From CAADGN01 sp035443945 (GTDB lineage Bacteria; Planctomycetota; Phycisphaerae; Phycisphaerales; UBA1924): a DNA stretch of 5,005 nucleotides. The notes under the pieces were generated by a model. The model saw only the letters and a list, made by a program, of their open reading frames with translations, ran no database searches and was not told where the DNA came from. The first letter of the stretch is position 1. Each line of letters starts with the position of its first letter. Location of the stretch: contig DAOMNQ010000121.1 of NCBI GenBank assembly GCA_035443945.1, positions 1 to 5,005 of the forward strand, written 5' to 3'. Both the position numbers and the translations under genes were made by a program. Of the stretch, positions 4,590 through 5,005 are shown piece after piece.

Positions 4590-5005
4590 CCTGGGTTCGA
4601 TGTCGGACGGCGGCAGGCCGCGGTTGTTGAGACGCAGGATTTGTGCGGCGGCGCGTCGTGAGGTCTCGCGTCGGCGCTGGACGATGGATGGGTGGAGCGG
4701 GCGTGGCTCCGGGTCTTCGACGGCGAGGAAGTGGAGCAGGCGTGCGGCGGCCGGGCGTGCGTGTGCGAGGATGCGCTGCTCGCGGAGTTCGGCCTCCTCG
4801 GTGAGGGCGTCGAAGAGTTGTTGGGTGTGCGGGTGGCGGAGCCAGGCGATGAGCCGCTCCGGGGCGAGGTCGTACATGGTGGCCAGGTCGATGAGGGTAT
4901 AGCCGCTGGCGAGATAGTTGTGGATGAGGTCGGGGACGTGGATGTGAGGGGGCAGCAGGGGGGGGGAGGGTATCTGCGCCCCTTCGGGGCTTTGGAAACA
5001 GGGGG
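4590..5005 (-). CDS. Helix-turn-helix-like protein fragment, ends unresolved
   Basis: This minus-strand frame is open from the right edge of the window. It has strong coding character: most codons end in C or G down to about 4600. From about 4937 leftwards it reads VPDLIHNYLASGYTLIDLAT, MYDLAPERLIAWLRHPHTQQ, then a helical segment with EEAELREQRILAHARPAAAR and, near the end, ETSRRAAAQILRL. The first part (a helix, then TLIDLATMYDL and APERLIAWL) resembles a helix-turn-helix DNA-binding unit; I do not recognise a named family. The ATG at 4877 falls inside that unit and has no Shine-Dalgarno, so the true start is upstream, perhaps non-ATG or beyond the window. The frame has no stop until 3867, deep in the antisense of the DUF1080 gene. 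A one-base shift would use a TGA at 4564-4566. It could be a frameshifted or decayed gene, or an assembly error. Confidence 0.55.
4948..4970 (+). repeat. G-rich tract with G9 run
   Basis: The plus strand reads G5, CAGCA, G9, A, G3. The G9 run is at 4958-4966. There are enough G-tracts for a possible four-stranded G structure. On the minus strand this is a C-rich segment giving S-P-P-P-L-L-P-P in the helix-turn-helix-like frame, just downstream of the terminal repeat and upstream of the conserved part, so a slip here would disconnect any start from the repeat side. Confidence 0.6.
4974..5005 (-). repeat. Terminal hairpin repeat, right copy (inverted)
   Basis: This is the inverted partner of the repeat at 1-32, with 28 of 32 identical positions. 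The hairpin is GCCCC (4978-4982), loop TTC, GGGGC (4986-4990), followed on the plus strand by TTTGG. The loop differs from the left copy by one base (minus strand GAA against AAA) while the stem is unchanged. In this copy the repeat lies in frame with the helix-turn-helix-like coding frame, reading C-F-Q-S-P-E-G-A-Q. Confidence 0.7.

Noticed and set aside
1..5005. Transposon or integron bounded by the terminal inverted repeats
   Set aside because: No transposase or integrase is encoded, no target-site duplication can be seen because the repeats are at the window edges, and the cargo is ordinary.

Overview
This is a 5,005-bp, high-GC bacterial window with five intact genes and one incomplete coding frame at the right edge. 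The GC content, the exported protein with two DUF1080 (3-keto-disaccharide hydrolase) domains and the repeat-rich intergenic DNA suggest a planctomycete, possibly of the Phycisphaerae. This placement is inference; no rRNA or other marker gene is present.

Layout. (1) Positions 1-32 hold a short hairpin repeat, and a near-identical copy sits inverted at 4974-5005, so the window has inverted repeats exactly at its ends. (2) 247-1389 (+) encodes a CorA-type divalent cation channel. (3) A low-GC array of 7-8-bp repeats (1410-1456) lies between the convergent corA and gdx genes and supplies the last codons of gdx. (4) 1445-1765 (-) encodes a small multidrug resistance protein with the Gdx/SugE guanidinium-exporter signature. 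(5) A 100-bp divergent spacer leads to 1866-2315 (+), a four-helix DoxX/DUF417-like membrane protein. (6) After a 278-bp gap, 2594-3103 (+) encodes an exported protein that resembles lipocalin-like domains. (7) A strong GC hairpin followed by TTT (3193-3225) probably ends that transcript. (8) 3294-4586 (+) encodes the exported double DUF1080 protein, with its own Shine-Dalgarno and a possible -10 box. (9) On the minus strand, a helix-turn-helix-like coding frame enters from the right edge and runs tail-to-tail into the DUF1080 gene without a stop of its own.

How the genes relate. There is no clear operon; each gene has its own leader. Three encode inner-membrane transport or membrane proteins (CorA, Gdx, DoxX-like) and two encode exported proteins (lipocalin-like, DUF1080). 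Only the DUF1080 protein suggests a pathway, periplasmic breakdown of 3-keto-glycosides, and no partner oxidoreductase is in view.

The most notable structural signals are the terminal inverted repeats, a change of plus-strand GC skew from strongly C-rich to strongly G-rich across about 2.3-3.1 kb that does not follow gene orientation, two G9 homopolymers, and the stop-less minus-strand frame. I found no convincing new multi-gene system.
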